Shown: positions 28,095 through 38,610, counted from the first letter of the stretch. The stretch is 64,000 nucleotides of DNA from Nocardia seriolae NBRC 15557 (GCF_007990715.1 NZ_BJWY01000008.1:54029-118028); one strand, 5' to 3'. Notes: generated from the letters alone by a model not told the origin. Translations and numbers: made by a program.

Positions 28095-28928
28095 ATGACC
28101 TCGGGCGGGGGAGCCGACACCCAGACACCGGAAGCGGCGGAAGACGATTGGGACGAGGAGGATTCGGCCGAGCCGGAAGCGGACTATGAATCCTCCGCGG
28201 CTCGGCGTGCGCGCCTGCGCCGCGAGCGCGCGCGTCCCGAGTCCCGGTTCCTGACCGCCTGGCGCTCGCGCAAGGTCCGCTTCGGCGTCCCGGCAGGTGC
28301 GCTCGTACTGATCGCCCTCGGACTGGTCGCCTGGTTCACCCCCTTGCTGGCGGTCCGCACGGTCCGCGTCGACGGCCTGGCCACCATTGGGGAGCAACAG
28401 GTTCTGGACGCCCTCCAGGTACCTGACGGGCTGTCCATGATGCGGCTGGACACCAATGCCATGGCCGAACGGGTCTCGCGACTACCCAAGGTCCGCTCGG
28501 TCCGGGTGCAGCGGGAATTCCCGGCCACCGTCCAGGTGACGGTGGTGGAACGCACCGCGGTGCTCTACTTCGACAGCTCGGACGGCACACACCTGCTCGA
28601 TTGCGACAGCGTGGAATTCGCGATCGAGCCGCCCGGACCCGGAGTGCCCAAACTCATTACCGACCATCCGGGCGGTTCTGATCCGGTGACCAAGGCCGCG
28701 GTCGCGGTCATGGCCGCCATTCCGATACCGCTGCGTGACCAGCTCGGCGTGGGAGCGGTTGTGGCCCGCTCGGTTTCGGATATTGCCCTGGAGTTGCGTG
28801 ACGGGCGTACGGTGCTGTGGGGTGGGATCGCGGACTCCGCGCGCAAGGCGGCGGTGGTCGGACCCCTGCTTTCCCAGCCGGGCAAGGTATTCGATGTTTC
28901 GAGTCCGAATCTGGTCACGGTAAAGTGA
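28095..28928 (+). CDS. ftsQ: Cell-division protein FtsQ
   Basis: Bitopic divisome protein (277 residues). An acidic then basic cytoplasmic N-terminus is followed by one transmembrane helix at about residues 65-83 (FGVPAGALVLIALGLVAWF). The extracytoplasmic POTRA domain starts RTVRVDGLATIGEQQVLDAL, and the FtsQ/DivIB domain includes RLPKVRSVRVQREFPATVQVTVVERTAVLY split over about 125-155. It links the FtsL sub-complex to the septal synthases. It is 6 bp after murC; a 319-bp promoter-bearing gap separates it from ftsZ. Confidence 0.93.
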   Translation: MTSGGGADTQTPEAAEDDWDEEDSAEPEADYESSAARRARLRRERARPESRFLTAWRSRKVRFGVPAGALVLIALGLVAWFTPLLAVRTVRVDGLATIGEQQVLDALQVPDGLSMMRLDTNAMAERVSRLPKVRSVRVQREFPATVQVTVVERTAVLYFDSSDGTHLLDCDSVEFAIEPPGPGVPKLITDHPGGSDPVTKAAVAVMAAIPIPLRDQLGVGAVVARSVSDIALELRDGRTVLWGGIADSARKAAVVGPLLSQPGKVFDVSSPNLVTVK

Positions 28929-29247
28929 GCGATACCCATTGGGCCGCCGAAATTTTCGGTGGTTTGCCGGAAGGGCACCGTCGGTTCCGATCCAGGACCG
29001 GAGGGCAACCGTCCACGATACGATGCTCAGGTGGGTCGGACGAGGCGAATCACACAAGATTCTGACACTCGTTTCGGCGCGCCTGCGCTGGTAACGCGGT
29101 GGCTGCGAATACCGTTCGGCACCAGTCGGATACTTGACATAACGCTGAAGCTATGGTTGAGGGTTTATCGGACCGAGACCATTGCGCCGGCATTTGCCGA
29201 GTAACCGAAGACGACAGCTGTTTCAGATCGAAGGAAGGCGAGAGCCC
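28929..29247 (+). other. ftsQ-ftsZ intergenic region
   Basis: About 320 bases without a convincing gene. A small AT-rich palindrome (CCGAAATTTTCGG) lies just after ftsQ at about 28945-28960. The distal half is relatively AT-rich and holds promoter-like hexamers described separately. Independent ftsZ promoters are known in this position in mycobacteria. Confidence 0.5.
29134..29157 (+). promoter_or_regulatory. Candidate ftsZ promoter elements
   Basis: A perfect TTGACA lies at 29134-29139 and a TATGGT (fitting the TANNNT -10 pattern) at 29152-29157. Their 12-bp spacing is too short for one classical promoter, so they may belong to two overlapping promoters. The block sits about 90 bp upstream of the ftsZ ATG, where mycobacterial ftsZ promoters cluster. 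Confidence 0.4.
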
Positions 29248-30495
29248 ATGACGCCCCCGCACAACTACCTTGCTGTGATCAAGGTCGTCGGTATCGGCGG
29301 CGGCGGCGTGAATGCCGTCAACCGGATGATCGAACAGGGACTCAAGGGAGTCGAGTTCATCGCCGTCAACACCGACGCGCAGGCGCTGTTGATGTCCGAT
29401 GCCGACGTGAAGCTCGATGTCGGCCGTGAACTGACCCGCGGCCTCGGTGCCGGTGCCGATCCCGAGGTCGGCCGCAAGGCCGCCGAGGACCACAAGGACG
29501 AGATCGAGGAAGTCCTCAAGGGCGCGGACATGGTCTTCGTGACCGCCGGTGAGGGCGGCGGCACGGGCACCGGCGGCGCTCCGGTCGTCGCGCAGATCGC
29601 CCGCAAGCTCGGCGCGCTCACCATCGGCGTGGTGACGCGGCCGTTCTCGTTCGAGGGCAAGCGCCGCAGCAACCAGGCCGAGGCGGGCATCCAGGCCCTG
29701 CGCGAGTCCTGCGACACCCTCATCGTCATCCCCAACGACCGGCTGCTGCAGCTCGGCGACGCGGCCGTCTCGCTGATGGATGCCTTCCGCTCGGCGGACG
29801 AGGTGCTGCTCAACGGTGTTCAGGGCATAACAGATCTGATCACCACCCCGGGTCTGATCAATGTCGACTTCGCCGACGTCAAGTCGGTCATGTCCGGCGC
29901 GGGCTCGGCGCTCATGGGCATCGGCTCCGCGCGCGGCGAGGGCCGCTCGGTGAAGGCGGCCGAGGCGGCCATCAATTCGCCGCTGCTGGAAGCCTCCATG
30001 GACGGCGCGCACGGCGTGCTGCTGTCGATCGCCGGTGGTTCGGATCTGGGTCTGTTCGAGATCAACGAGGCTGCCTCGCTGGTCCAGGAGGCCGCCCACA
30101 TCGAGGCCAACATCATCTTCGGTACGGTCATCGACGACTCCCTCGGCGACGAGGTCCGCGTCACCGTGATCGCCGCCGGGTTCGACGGCAGCGGCCCGTC
30201 CCGCCGCATCGAGCCCACGGCCAGCCGCTTCACCACCGGCACCGCCAGCGCCTCGGCCGGATCGGTAAGCCGCACCAGCGAATACAGCTCGACCCGCGCC
30301 GCCGCCGAGCCGGTCCGCCCCGTCGAGCCCGCCCCGGCCCCCCAGCCTCCGGTGGCCGAACGCGGCCCGGCCCCCTCCTACAGCGCCCCCCGCCCCTCGG
30401 TCGACCCGACCATCGGCGGCAACGCCCGCAACCACATCCAGCCCCCGGACGCCGATGACGACGACGTCGACGTCCCCTCCTTCATGCGCCGCTGA
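29248..30495 (+). CDS. ftsZ: Tubulin-like division protein FtsZ
   Basis: GTPase (415 residues) that polymerises into the Z-ring. The N-terminal [18 protein letters not shown], the tubulin signature GGGTGTG (103-109) and the T7 loop [12 protein letters not shown] are intact. A Pro/Ala/Ser-rich linker of about 80 residues leads to the C-terminal peptide [11 protein letters not shown], the binding site for SepF and FtsW in actinobacteria. The ATG at 29248 follows AAGGAAGGCGAG. The same frame runs upstream to 29182, but that part has no homology to the family start. A strong hairpin lies about 28 bp after the stop. Confidence 0.97.
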   Translation: MTPPHNYLAVIKVVGIGGGGVNAVNRMIEQGLKGVEFIAVNTDAQALLMSDADVKLDVGRELTRGLGAGADPEVGRKAAEDHKDEIEEVLKGADMVFVTAGEGGGTGTGGAPVVAQIARKLGALTIGVVTRPFSFEGKRRSNQAEAGIQALRESCDTLIVIPNDRLLQLGDAAVSLMDAFRSADEVLLNGVQGITDLITTPGLINVDFADVKSVMSGAGSALMGIGSARGEGRSVKAAEAAINSPLLEASMDGAHGVLLSIAGGSDLGLFEINEAASLVQEAAHIEANIIFGTVIDDSLGDEVRVTVIAAGFDGSGPSRRIEPTASRFTTGTASASAGSVSRTSEYSSTRAAAEPVRPVEPAPAPQPPVAERGPAPSYSAPRPSVDPTIGGNARNHIQPPDADDDDVDVPSFMRR

Positions 30496-30832
30496 CCCGC
30501 AGCGCCCCTGACGGCTTCGCAGCGCGCCCGCTCCGGTCACCGGAGCGGGCGCGGCGCATTTCACCGCTGGGTTCGCCGCCGACCCGGGGTGCATCGGTGG
30601 TCGCCGCGATACGCCTGGCCCCTGTTCCGGCCGACTGTCACGCCGCCGCGCGCCGAGCTGTCGCGCACACCGCGGCGATAGGGCGTGTGACACAGGCGAT
30701 CTCAGGTAGCGCGCGCCACGGCTGCGTCGGCCGTGGCGGCGGCGGGCTCGGTGCGCGGCGGGCTCGGGGCGGCAGCGGCCGGGGTCGTGGTGAGTTCGAG
30801 GTTGCCTCGGAGTGGCTACTACCCTCGGAGGC
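30496..30832 (+). other. ftsZ-pgeF intergenic region
   Basis: About 340 bases. It holds the ftsZ terminator hairpin and otherwise GC-rich sequence with no gene-like reading frame. No clear promoter for pgeF was recognised. Confidence 0.4.
30524..30552 (+). terminator. Hairpin terminator after ftsZ
   Basis: GCGCCCGCTCCGGT (30524-30537) and its perfect complement at 30539-30552 form a GC-only stem of at least 12 bp with a 3-5 base loop. It is followed by GGCGCATTT with a weak T-run. It lies 28 bp after the ftsZ stop and probably ends most ftsZ transcripts. Confidence 0.65.
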
Positions 30833-31573
30833 ATGACTTCGGCGGCACCTGTTTTCCGGACCAGACGGGTTGTGACCACGCGGGCGGGCGGCTTCTCGCA
30901 AGCGCCCTACGACTCGTTCAATTTGGGTGATCACGTGGGGGACGATCCGGAGGCGGTGCGGCGCAATCGGGTTCGGCTGGCGGAGAGCATCGGGCTGGCC
31001 CCGGATCACCTGGTGTGGATGGAGCAGATCCACGGGCGCAACGTGGAGATCGTGGACGGGCCGCGCGACGAGCCGGTGCCTGCCACGGATGCGCTGGTGA
31101 CCACCCGGCGCGATCTGGCGCTGGTGGTGCTGAGCGCGGACTGCGTGCCGATCCTGCTCTCCGACGACGAGGCCGGTGTCATCGCGGCCGTGCACGCCGG
31201 GCGGATCGGGGCACGCATCGGGATCGTGCCGCGGGTGCTCGAGGCCATGGTGTCGGTGGGTGCGAAGCCCGAGCGCATCGGCGCGTTCCTCGGACCGGCG
31301 GCCAGTGGTCGCCAGTACGAGGTGCCCGCCGCCATGCGCGCCGATGTCGAGGCGCATCTGCCGGGCAGCGCGACCACCACCGCCAAGGGGACCCCGGGCC
31401 TGGATCTGCGCGCGGGCATCCGCCGGCAGCTGGAGGCGGCGGGGGTGGGTGCGGTCGCGATGGACCCGCGATGCACCATCGAGGACAAGACGCTGTTCTC
31501 ACACCGCCGCGGCGCGCCGACGGGCCGACTCGCCGGTGTGATTTGGATGTCATCCGAGGGAGTTTCAGAATGA
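30833..31573 (+). CDS. pgeF: Peptidoglycan editing factor PgeF (YfiH/DUF152)
   Basis: Multicopper-oxidase/laccase-fold protein (about 246 residues) that prevents misincorporation of amino acids into peptidoglycan precursors. Family motifs are VTTRAGGFS with DSFNLGDHVGDDP near the N-terminus, WMEQIHG, the active-site LSADCVPILL and AAVHAGRIG (zinc-binding Cys and His), and DPRCTIEDKTLFSHRR near the end. The start is uncertain: ATG 30833 fits the homologous N-terminus, and a GTG at 30812 would add seven residues. The stop overlaps yggS (ATGA). Confidence 0.9.
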   Translation: MTSAAPVFRTRRVVTTRAGGFSQAPYDSFNLGDHVGDDPEAVRRNRVRLAESIGLAPDHLVWMEQIHGRNVEIVDGPRDEPVPATDALVTTRRDLALVVLSADCVPILLSDDEAGVIAAVHAGRIGARIGIVPRVLEAMVSVGAKPERIGAFLGPAASGRQYEVPAAMRADVEAHLPGSATTTAKGTPGLDLRAGIRRQLEAAGVGAVAMDPRCTIEDKTLFSHRRGAPTGRLAGVIWMSSEGVSE

Positions 31574-32343
31574 CCGAAAGTTCTATCGTCGCAAAGGGAT
31601 CCGATGCGGCGCAGGTCACTCCCGGCGCGGGCCGCGCCGCTGAGCTCGAGGCCTCGCTTTCAGCACTCCTGCAGCGTATCGACGCAGCGTGTGCGGCCGC
31701 GGGGCGTCCGGCGGGCGCGGTCCGGCTGCTCCCGGTGACCAAGTTCCACCCCGCCTCGGATATCGAGATCCTCTATCATTTGGGCCGCCGCGAGTTCGGG
31801 GAGTCCCGCGAGCAGGAGGCCGCGGCCAAGGTGGCGCAGCTGAGCCAGCTGTCTCAGATACGTTGGGAATTCATCGGCCGTCTCCAGCGCAACAAGGCGA
31901 AATCCGTTGCACGCTGGGCGGATACGGTCTATTCGGTCGATTCGGACCGGCTCGCGAGTGCCCTGGATGCGGGCGCTCGGGCCGCATTGGACGAGGGCGC
32001 GCGCACCACCCCCTTGCGCGTGCTGCTGCAGGTCTCGCTCGACGCCGATCCCGAGCGCGGCGGTGTCCGGGACGCCGCCCTGCACGCCCTCGCCGATCAG
32101 GTCGCGGCCTCGGAATCGCTGCAGCTCGCGGGCCTGATGGCCATCCCGCCGCTGGACGTCGAACCCGATGCCGCCTTCGAGCAACTGGCCCGCATCCACG
32201 CCGCATTAACGACCGTCCACCCCGAAGCTATAGAGCTGTCGGCGGGCATGTCCGGCGACTTGGAGTCGGCCATCCGCCACGGATCGACGTGCGTGCGTGT
32301 CGGTACTGCGCTGATGGGCGCGCGACCGATAACCTCGGCGTAG
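31570..32343 (+). CDS. PLP homeostasis protein YggS/PLPBP
   Basis: Single-domain alanine-racemase-like protein (257 residues) that binds pyridoxal phosphate and helps balance vitamin B6 and amino-acid pools. The PLP lysine lies in LLPVTKFHP (about residue 58). [25 protein letters not shown] and the phosphate-binding [23 protein letters not shown] are present. The ATG at 31570 overlaps the pgeF stop. It is part of the pgeF-yggS-sepF-yggT-wag31 segment conserved downstream of ftsZ. Confidence 0.93.
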   Translation: MTESSIVAKGSDAAQVTPGAGRAAELEASLSALLQRIDAACAAAGRPAGAVRLLPVTKFHPASDIEILYHLGRREFGESREQEAAAKVAQLSQLSQIRWEFIGRLQRNKAKSVARWADTVYSVDSDRLASALDAGARAALDEGARTTPLRVLLQVSLDADPERGGVRDAALHALADQVAASESLQLAGLMAIPPLDVEPDAAFEQLARIHAALTTVHPEAIELSAGMSGDLESAIRHGSTCVRVGTALMGARPITSA

Positions 32344-32447
32344 CAAAGAAACCTCATCAGTCACATTTGAAACATATGCTTGGTGACAGACGAGGGCTGA
32401 GCAGGACAACACCCCAGGCCAACCGGGGCCGAAGGAAGGTCGACCAG

Positions 32448-33245
32448 ATGAGCACGCTGCACAAGTTCAAGGCGTACTTCGGGATGGTTCCGCTCGAGGA
32501 TTACGAAGACGATTACGTCGACGACCGCGGAGCCGCCCGGAGCGCCGATGAGCGTGGCCAGCGTCGCCCCCGTGCCTACGGGGAACGGGAGCGCGACTAC
32601 GACCGGTACTCCGAGCGTGACTACGACGACGAGCCCGGTTACGAGCCGTCGTACAAGGCTCCCTACAAGCCGGCCTACAGCGCGTCGCGCCGCGACGACT
32701 ACGCCGACGACGTCCGCGAGCGCGACCACCGCGACCGCTACGACGCCGACGACCGTTACGAGCCGCCGCGCCGTCCCACCCGCATCGACACCGCCCCCTC
32801 CAGCCGCACCCGGTCCGTGGGCGGCAGCGCGCCCATGGTGCGCGGCAGCACCCGCGGCGCGCTCGCGATGGATACCGACGCGGAGCGTCGCATTGAGGAG
32901 CTGCGGGAGCAGGAGCGCCGGATCGAGGCGGCCCGCCGTCCCCAGATCTTCGAGGACGGAGGCACCTTGTCCAAGATCACCACGTTGCGCCCGCGCACCT
33001 ATGCGGAGGCCGCCATCATCGGCGAGCGCTTCCGCGACGGCACCCCGGTGATCATGGACCTGGTCGAGATGAGCAACTCCGACGCGCGTCGCCTGGTCGA
33101 CTTCGCGGCGGGTCTGGCCTTCGCACTGCGCGGTTCGTTCGACAAGGTCGCCACCAAGGTGTTCCTGCTGTCGCCCGCCGACGTGGACGTCTCCGCGGAA
33201 GAGCGCCGCCGCATCGCCGAAAACGGCTTCTACAACCAGAAATAA
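32448..33245 (+). CDS. sepF: Cell-division protein SepF
   Basis: Membrane-binding FtsZ anchor (265 residues). The N-terminal amphipathic helix reads [16 protein letters not shown] long Asp/Tyr/Arg-rich linker (about residues 18-120) contains repeated RDYDD, RDRYD and YKPAY blocks. The C-terminal DUF552 domain starts near [23 protein letters not shown] and contains the glycine-rich [16 protein letters not shown] helix turn. SepF is the Z-ring tether in actinobacteria, which lack FtsA. The ATG follows GAAGGAAGG. The linker is longer than in M. tuberculosis SepF (218 residues). Confidence 0.95.
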   Translation: MSTLHKFKAYFGMVPLEDYEDDYVDDRGAARSADERGQRRPRAYGERERDYDRYSERDYDDEPGYEPSYKAPYKPAYSASRRDDYADDVRERDHRDRYDADDRYEPPRRPTRIDTAPSSRTRSVGGSAPMVRGSTRGALAMDTDAERRIEELREQERRIEAARRPQIFEDGGTLSKITTLRPRTYAEAAIIGERFRDGTPVIMDLVEMSNSDARRLVDFAAGLAFALRGSFDKVATKVFLLSPADVDVSAEERRRIAENGFYNQK

Positions 33246-33523
33246 CGAGCTGCCGTCAGCTGTGGGGAAGCAGCGGCGGCGGCCGGGAGTCGGCGTTCGC
33301 GCCAAAGCTTAACGGCGGCAACGAATTGCGTTGCGTCTACGGGGGTTGCGACAAAGTCGCGGGGGAATCGCGGGGGAGTCTTGTGCCCGACTTGCCGGGT
33401 ATTCGGGTGCCACAGTCTGTGTCGGCGGGGTCGGCACGCGGTCATGCGGCAACGGTCCAGCTGTGACCGGGGCGATCAGTGTTTCTATTTTGCCGATCAT
33501 GGTTTCTGAGGCAGAGTGGTCGG

Positions 33524-33826
33524 GTGGCCCTGTTCCCCGTGCTGAACCTGCTGCTGTTCCTCTTCTGGCTGCTGCTGATCAGCCGAATCATCGTCGAGTT
33601 CATCCGCAGCTTCGCGCGCGACTGGCGGCCGAGGGGCTTCGTCGTGGTCATCCTGGAGGTGATCTTCACGGTCACCGACCCCCCGGTGAAACTTCTGAGG
33701 CGTTTGATACCCCCAGTGAATCTTGGGGGAATTCGGCTCGATCTGTCCATTATGGTCCTGCTTTTCATCGTGTTCATCTTGATGACGATCACGGGCCAGG
33801 CAGGGCAGTCGATAGCTCAGGTGTGA
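33524..33826 (+). CDS. YggT-family membrane protein
   Basis: A 100-residue integral membrane protein of the YggT family with two hydrophobic segments (about residues 2-20 and 76-95). Between them lies the conserved core (FIRSFARDWRP, TDPPVKLLRRLIPP). It corresponds to Rv2146c. The GTG at 33524 gives the length of that homologue; the open frame upstream to 33479 lacks homology. The function is not established; it always lies between sepF and divIVA in actinobacteria, suggesting an envelope-growth role. Confidence 0.87.
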   Translation: MALFPVLNLLLFLFWLLLISRIIVEFIRSFARDWRPRGFVVVILEVIFTVTDPPVKLLRRLIPPVNLGGIRLDLSIMVLLFIVFILMTITGQAGQSIAQV

Positions 33827-33898
33827 CAGAATGGGCCGAAAGAAAGCTTGCCCAGATCTACCGCTAGATCTCCATACGAAGCGTGAAGGGATCGTTCC

Positions 33899-34729
33899 AT
33901 GCCGCTGACCCCCGCCGATGTTCATAACGTCGCGTTCAGCAAACCGCCGATCGGGAAGCGCGGATACAACGAGGACGAAGTCGATGCCTTCCTCGACCTC
34001 GTCGAGCAGGAGCTCTCACGCCTCATCGAGGAGAACGCAGATCTTCGCCAGCGCGTTGCCGAGTTGGACGCGGAACTGGCTGACGCCAAGAAGAATCGGG
34101 GCCCCGCGGTCCAGACCGTGAAGGCGCCGGTCGCGCCGGAGCCCATCAAGGCCGCTCCGCCCGTGCCCCCGGCCCCGATGCCGGCCCCGGCCCCCGTGGC
34201 CCCCGTCAAGCAGGACGCCCCCTCCGCGGACGCGAATCTGCAGGCCGCCAAGGTGCTTTCGCTGGCCCAGGAGATGGCCGACCGCCTCACCTCCGATGCC
34301 AAGACCGAGGCCGAGCAGCTGCTGGCCAACGCCAGAGCCAATTCGGAGCGCCTGGTCAGCGATGCGCGGACCCGCTCCGAAGCCATGATCGCCGACGCCC
34401 GCCAGAAGGCCGAGGCCATGCTGTCCGACGCGCAGACCCGCTCGGATTCCCAGCTGCGCCAGGCCAAGGAGAAGGCCGACGCCCTGCAGGCCGACGCCGA
34501 GCGCAAGCACACCGAGATCATGGCCACCATCACCCAGCAGCGCAGCGTGCTGGAGAGCCGCATCGAGCAGCTCAAGACCTTCGAGCGCGAATACCGCGTG
34601 CGCCTGAAGTCCTACCTGGAGTCGCAGCTGGAGGAGCTGGAGAACCGTGGTTCGGCGGTCCCGGTCGACGGCGGCGAGTTCGGTGCCGACGCGTCGGGCA
34701 ACGGCGCACTTCTCAAGGGCGGCAAGTAG
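33899..34729 (+). CDS. wag31: Polar growth scaffold Wag31/DivIVA
   Basis: Coiled-coil protein (276 residues) that marks the cell poles and directs apical growth. The N-terminal membrane-binding domain starts [28 protein letters not shown], shown here in pieces (about residues 2-29). A first coiled coil (about 29-66), a Pro/Ala-rich linker (about 70-110) and a long second coiled coil (about 115-255) rich in ARxxSExxxxDA repeats follow. Threonine in the linker start (QTVKAP) is near the position phosphorylated by PknA/PknB in M. tuberculosis, though equivalence is uncertain. The ATG follows GAAGGGATCG. Confidence 0.95.
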   Translation: MPLTPADVHNVAFSKPPIGKRGYNEDEVDAFLDLVEQELSRLIEENADLRQRVAELDAELADAKKNRGPAVQTVKAPVAPEPIKAAPPVPPAPMPAPAPVAPVKQDAPSADANLQAAKVLSLAQEMADRLTSDAKTEAEQLLANARANSERLVSDARTRSEAMIADARQKAEAMLSDAQTRSDSQLRQAKEKADALQADAERKHTEIMATITQQRSVLESRIEQLKTFEREYRVRLKSYLESQLEELENRGSAVPVDGGEFGADASGNGALLKGGK

Positions 34730-34846
34730 AGTCGCTAATACGGCCAGCGATGTTGTACCGGGCCGGGTGAATCCCGGGACGGTGCGGCGTCGTCGCCAAC
34801 CTTTCGAGTCCTCCGATGGCGCCCGCCATCGAAGCCCAGCGAGGGG

Positions 34847-35062
34847 GTGGTGTACTTGCTCGTGGTGACGCTCGCGCTCGCCGCCGTGGGTTTCGGCCTG
34901 CTGGTGACCGCACTGACCACCGGTTCGGTGATCTGGGCATGGGGCTGCATCATCGTGTGCGTGATCGGCGCGGTGCTGCTGCTCGTCAGTGCGTTGTCGC
35001 TGCGGACCGAGAACGACGAGGAAGCCTCGTCGCACCCGGGTGGCAGACACGCGAAGCACTAG
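34847..35062 (+). CDS. Small two-helix membrane protein (Rv2144c-like)
   Basis: A 71-residue protein with two transmembrane helices (about residues 3-22 and 29-48) and a charged C-terminal tail ending in His/Lys. It matches Rv2144c by position after wag31. Two adjacent GTG codons at 34847 and 34850 follow GCGAGGGG, so the start is uncertain by one residue. Function unknown. It is the last gene of the dcw-linked set and is followed by a strong hairpin. Confidence 0.75.
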   Translation: MVYLLVVTLALAAVGFGLLVTALTTGSVIWAWGCIIVCVIGAVLLLVSALSLRTENDEEASSHPGGRHAKH

Positions 35063-35073
35063 CCAGACGTGCT

Positions 35074-35109
35074 GGGGCGGGTCGGCGGAATAACCGCTGG
35101 ACCCGCCCC
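35074..35109 (+). terminator. Hairpin terminator after the dcw cluster
   Basis: GGGGCGGGTC (35074-35083) pairs perfectly with GACCCGCCCC (35100-35109), with an inner GCGG/CCGC stem inside. It lies 11 bp after the small membrane-protein stop and directly before the ileS leader. No U-tract follows. Confidence 0.65.
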
Positions 35110-35111
35110 GC

Positions 35112-35117
35112 TAGTAT
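35112..35117 (+). promoter_or_regulatory. Putative -10 element for ileS leader
   Basis: TAGTAT fits the TANNNT -10 pattern and would place the transcription start near 35124, just before the T-box leader. It abuts the preceding terminator stem. No good -35 is visible. Confidence 0.4.
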
Positions 35118-35124
35118 GTAGACA

Positions 35125-35375
35125 GCAATACGGCGTCGATCCGGCCATCACCGGGGAGTCTTCGGAAGAACGGCGAGCGTGCCTTCGGCAGCATGGGCAT
35201 GGCTCGCTCAGTAGAACCGAACGGGTGAGCCCGTCACAGCTCGCAACGAGAGGCTCGGTCCTGCAAGGGTTTTCGTGATCCACGGGTCGGGCAAGCGGGG
35301 TGGTACCGCGGTTACGACGCACCTGGCGTCGCCATCGTCCCCGTGCCCACAGTGCTGGCACGAGGAGCTGAGAGG
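35125..35375 (+). promoter_or_regulatory. T-box riboswitch controlling ileS
   Basis: The 250-base leader ends with the T-box core GGGGTGGTACCGCGG at 35297-35311, which base-pairs with the uncharged tRNA acceptor end. The 5' part forms a short stem with CCGG arms around a loop containing ATC (35147-35149), a plausible isoleucine specifier. This fits the ultrashort stem I class of actinobacterial ileS T-boxes. The downstream part (GACGCACCTGGCGTCGCC) and the ribosome-binding GAGGAGCTGAGAGG at 35359-35373 suggest control of translation initiation by a sequestrator rather than transcription termination. Confidence 0.88.
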
Positions 35376-35380
35376 CCGCG

Positions 35381-38300
35381 ATGGCGGACGAGACCACCAC
35401 CCGAAACGCATACCCCCGGGTCGACCTGAGCCGGACCAGCGGTCAGGTGTCCTTCCCTGAGCTGGAGCAGCGGGTCCTCGACTACTGGGCCGCCGACGAC
35501 ACCTTCCGCGCCAGCATCGAGAACCGTTCCGATGCAGAGGAATTCGTCTTCTACGACGGCCCGCCCTTCGCCAATGGGTTGCCGCACTACGGCCATCTGC
35601 TGACCGGATACGTCAAGGATTTGATCCCGCGATTCCAAACCATGCGCGGGAAGAAGGTGGAACGACGATTCGGTTGGGATACTCACGGGCTGCCCGCGGA
35701 AATCGAAGCCGAGAAGCAGCTCGGTATCACGGAAAAATCACAGATCGATGCCATGGGGCTCGGGGAATTCAATGCCGCGTGCAAATCCTCGGTGCTCCGC
35801 TACACCAACGAGTGGCGTAACTATGTGACACGCCAGGCGCGCTGGGTTGACTTCGACAACGACTACAAAACCCTCGACCTCGACTTCATGGAATCGGTCA
35901 TGTGGGCGTTCAAGTCGCTGTACGACAAGGGCCTGATCTATCAGGGCTTCCGGGTGCTGCCCTACAGCTGGTACGAGCAGACGCCGCTGTCCAACCAGGA
36001 GGCGCGCCTGGACGACTCCTACCGGATGCGCCAGGATCCGGCCGTCACCGTGGACATGGTACTCCAGGTTCCGGCCGACCACCCGCTGTACGCCCTGAAC
36101 GGTGCGAACGCCCTGATCTGGACCACCACGCCCTGGACCCTGCCGTCCAACCTCGCCATCGCCGTGCACCCGGACGTGACCTACGCCCACGTCGAGGGCA
36201 AGGACGGCAAGCGGTACGTGCTTGCCGCCGAGCGGGTCTCGCACTACACGCGCGAGTTCGGCGAAGAGCCGACCGTGCTGTCCGAGCATTCGGGCGCGGC
36301 CCTCGAGGGCCTGCACTACCTGCCGCCGTTCGACTTCTTCCTGGGCCACCCGCGCGCGCACCGCGTGCTCAACGCCGACTACGTGACCACCGACTCCGGC
36401 ACCGGCATCGTGCATCTCGCGCCCGCCTTCGGTGAGGAGGACATGGATGTCGCCTCCGCCAACGGGATCGACATCGTGCCGCCCCTCGACGCGGGCGGCA
36501 AGTTCACCTCCATGGTGCCGCCTTACGAGGGCCTCATGGTCTTCGACGCCAACCCGGTCATCATCAAGGACCTCAAGGCCGCCGGAAAGTTGCTGCGGCA
36601 CGAGACCATCGAGCACTCCTACCCGCACTCGTGGCGTTCGGGCCAGCCGCTGATCTACATGGCCGTGCCGTCCTGGTTCGTGGCGGTCACCAAGTTCCGC
36701 GACCGCATGGTGGAGCTCAACAAGGAGATCACCTGGGTCCCCGAGCACATCCGCGACGGCCAGTTCGGCAAGTGGCTGGAGAACGCGCGCGACTGGAACA
36801 TCAGCCGCAACCGGTACTGGGGCGCGCCCATCCCGGTGTGGGTCTCCGACGATCCGGCCTACCCGCGCGTGGACGTGTACGGCTCCCTGGACGCGCTCGA
36901 GCGTGACTTCGGCGTGCGCCCGGACGACCTGCACCGGCCCATGATCGACGAGCTGGTGCGGCCGAATCCCGATGACCCGACCGGGAAGTCGATGATGCGG
37001 CGCACGCCCGAGGTGCTCGACTGCTGGTTCGAGTCCGGGTCCATGCCGTACGCGCAGGTGCACTACCCCTTCGAGAACAAGGAGTGGTTCGAGGGCACCT
37101 CGACGGAGTCGACTGACGGCACCGCCGTCGCCGCGCCGCACAGCCCCGGCGATTTCATCGTCGAGTACAACGGCCAGACCCGCGGCTGGTTCTACAACCT
37201 GCACGTGCTCTCGACCGCGCTGTTCGACCGCCCGGCGTTCAAGTCCGTTGTGGCGCACGGCATCGTGCTCGGCGACGACGGCCTCAAGATGTCCAAGTCC
37301 AAGGGCAACTACCCGGACGTCAACGAGGTCTTCGACCGCGACGGCTCCGACGCCATGCGCTGGTTCCTGATGGCGTCCCCGGTGCTGCGCGGCGGCAACC
37401 TCATCGTCACCGAGCGCGGCATCCGCGAGGGTGTCGGCCAGGCGCTGCGCCCGCTGTGGAACGCGTGGACCTTCCTGCAGCTCTACGCCACCGAGCCGGG
37501 CACCTGGCGCACCGACTCGAAGAACGTGCTGGACCAGTACATCCTGGCCAAGCTCGCGCAGACCCGCGACGTCATGACCGACGCGCTCGAGGTCTACGAC
37601 ATCGCCACCGCCTGCGACGAGCTGCGCACCTTCGCCGACGCGCTCACCAATTGGTATGTGCGCCGGTCGCGTTCGCGCTTCTGGGAAGAGGACCGCGACG
37701 CCATCGACACCCTCCACACGGTGCTCGAGGTGACCACCCGGCTGGCCGCGCCGCTGCTGCCGCTGCTGTCCGAGGTCATCTACCGCGGCCTCACCGGTGA
37801 GCGGTCGGTGCACCTGACCGACTGGCCGAAGGCCGACGAGCTGCCGCACGACGCCGCGCTGGTGTCGGCCATGGACGAGGTGCGCACGGTCTGCTCCACG
37901 GTGCTGAGCCTGCGCAAGGCCCAGAATCTGCGGGTGCGCCTGCCGCTTTCGGAGGTCACCGTGGCCGCCGCCGACGCGGAGAGCCTGCGGCCCTTCGTGG
38001 ATCTGATCGCCGACGAGGTGAACGTCAAGCGCGTCGACCTCACCACCGATGTGGCCTCCCACGGCCGCTTCGAGCTGGTGGTGAACGCGCGTGCGGCGGG
38101 TCCGCGCATCGGCAAGGACGTACAGACGGTGATCAAGGCCGTCAAGGCGGGGGAGTGGCGCGAGGCCGCCGACGGCACCGTCACCGCCGCCGGAATCGCG
38201 CTGCTGCCCGAGGAGTACACCCAGCGCCTGGTCGCCGCCGAGCCCGAGTCCACCGCCGCCCTGCCCGGCAATGCCGGTCTGGTGGTGCTGAATTCGGTGG

Positions 38301-38560
38301 TCACCGAGGAGCTCGAGGCCGAGGGCTGGGCCCGCGACCTCATCCGCGACCTCCAGGAGACCCGCAAGTCCCTGGGCCTGGACGTCTCCGACCGCATCAC
38401 CGTGGTCCTCGAGGTCCCGGCCGAGCGGCTGGGCTGGGCCGAGACGCACCGCGACCTGATCGCGGGCGAGATCCTCGCCACCGCACTGACTTTCGGTGCG
38501 GCGGGCGCGGAGTCCGCCGAGATCGTCGGTGGCGTGAAGGTCTCGATCGTCAAGGCATAG
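35381..38560 (+). CDS. ileS: Isoleucyl-tRNA synthetase
   Basis: Class I aminoacyl-tRNA synthetase (1059 residues) charging tRNA-Ile, with an editing domain. The HIGH-type motif reads [12 protein letters not shown] (about residues 67-78) and the KMSKS motif [12 protein letters not shown] (about 635-646). The editing-domain region is [15 protein letters not shown]. Length and motif context match the eukaryote-like IleS form of M. tuberculosis, a type known for low mupirocin sensitivity. A T-box leader lies directly upstream, and two hairpins follow the stop. Confidence 0.96.
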   Translation: MADETTTRNAYPRVDLSRTSGQVSFPELEQRVLDYWAADDTFRASIENRSDAEEFVFYDGPPFANGLPHYGHLLTGYVKDLIPRFQTMRGKKVERRFGWDTHGLPAEIEAEKQLGITEKSQIDAMGLGEFNAACKSSVLRYTNEWRNYVTRQARWVDFDNDYKTLDLDFMESVMWAFKSLYDKGLIYQGFRVLPYSWYEQTPLSNQEARLDDSYRMRQDPAVTVDMVLQVPADHPLYALNGANALIWTTTPWTLPSNLAIAVHPDVTYAHVEGKDGKRYVLAAERVSHYTREFGEEPTVLSEHSGAALEGLHYLPPFDFFLGHPRAHRVLNADYVTTDSGTGIVHLAPAFGEEDMDVASANGIDIVPPLDAGGKFTSMVPPYEGLMVFDANPVIIKDLKAAGKLLRHETIEHSYPHSWRSGQPLIYMAVPSWFVAVTKFRDRMVELNKEITWVPEHIRDGQFGKWLENARDWNISRNRYWGAPIPVWVSDDPAYPRVDVYGSLDALERDFGVRPDDLHRPMIDELVRPNPDDPTGKSMMRRTPEVLDCWFESGSMPYAQVHYPFENKEWFEGTSTESTDGTAVAAPHSPGDFIVEYNGQTRGWFYNLHVLSTALFDRPAFKSVVAHGIVLGDDGLKMSKSKGNYPDVNEVFDRDGSDAMRWFLMASPVLRGGNLIVTERGIREGVGQALRPLWNAWTFLQLYATEPGTWRTDSKNVLDQYILAKLAQTRDVMTDALEVYDIATACDELRTFADALTNWYVRRSRSRFWEEDRDAIDTLHTVLEVTTRLAAPLLPLLSEVIYRGLTGERSVHLTDWPKADELPHDAALVSAMDEVRTVCSTVLSLRKAQNLRVRLPLSEVTVAAADAESLRPFVDLIADEVNVKRVDLTTDVASHGRFELVVNARAAGPRIGKDVQTVIKAVKAGEWREAADGTVTAAGIALLPEEYTQRLVAAEPESTAALPGNAGLVVLNSVVTEELEAEGWARDLIRDLQETRKSLGLDVSDRITVVLEVPAERLGWAETHRDLIAGEILATALTFGAAGAESAEIVGGVKVSIVKA

Positions 38561-38578
38561 TCGAATCTCTTTCGATTC

Positions 38579-38610
38579 CCGTGCCCCGCTGCTGGAGCAG
38601 CGGGGCACGG
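38579..38610 (+). terminator. First hairpin terminator after ileS
   Basis: CCGTGCCCCGCTGC (38579-38592) pairs perfectly with 38597-38610 around a TGGA tetraloop. It lies 18 bp after the ileS stop and has no U-tract. Confidence 0.65.

Noticed and set aside
35738..38608. 956-codon open frame antisense to ileS
   Set aside because: It lies wholly opposite a certain gene and is rich in His/Arg/Gly/Val typical of antisense frames in GC-rich DNA. No domain is recognisable.
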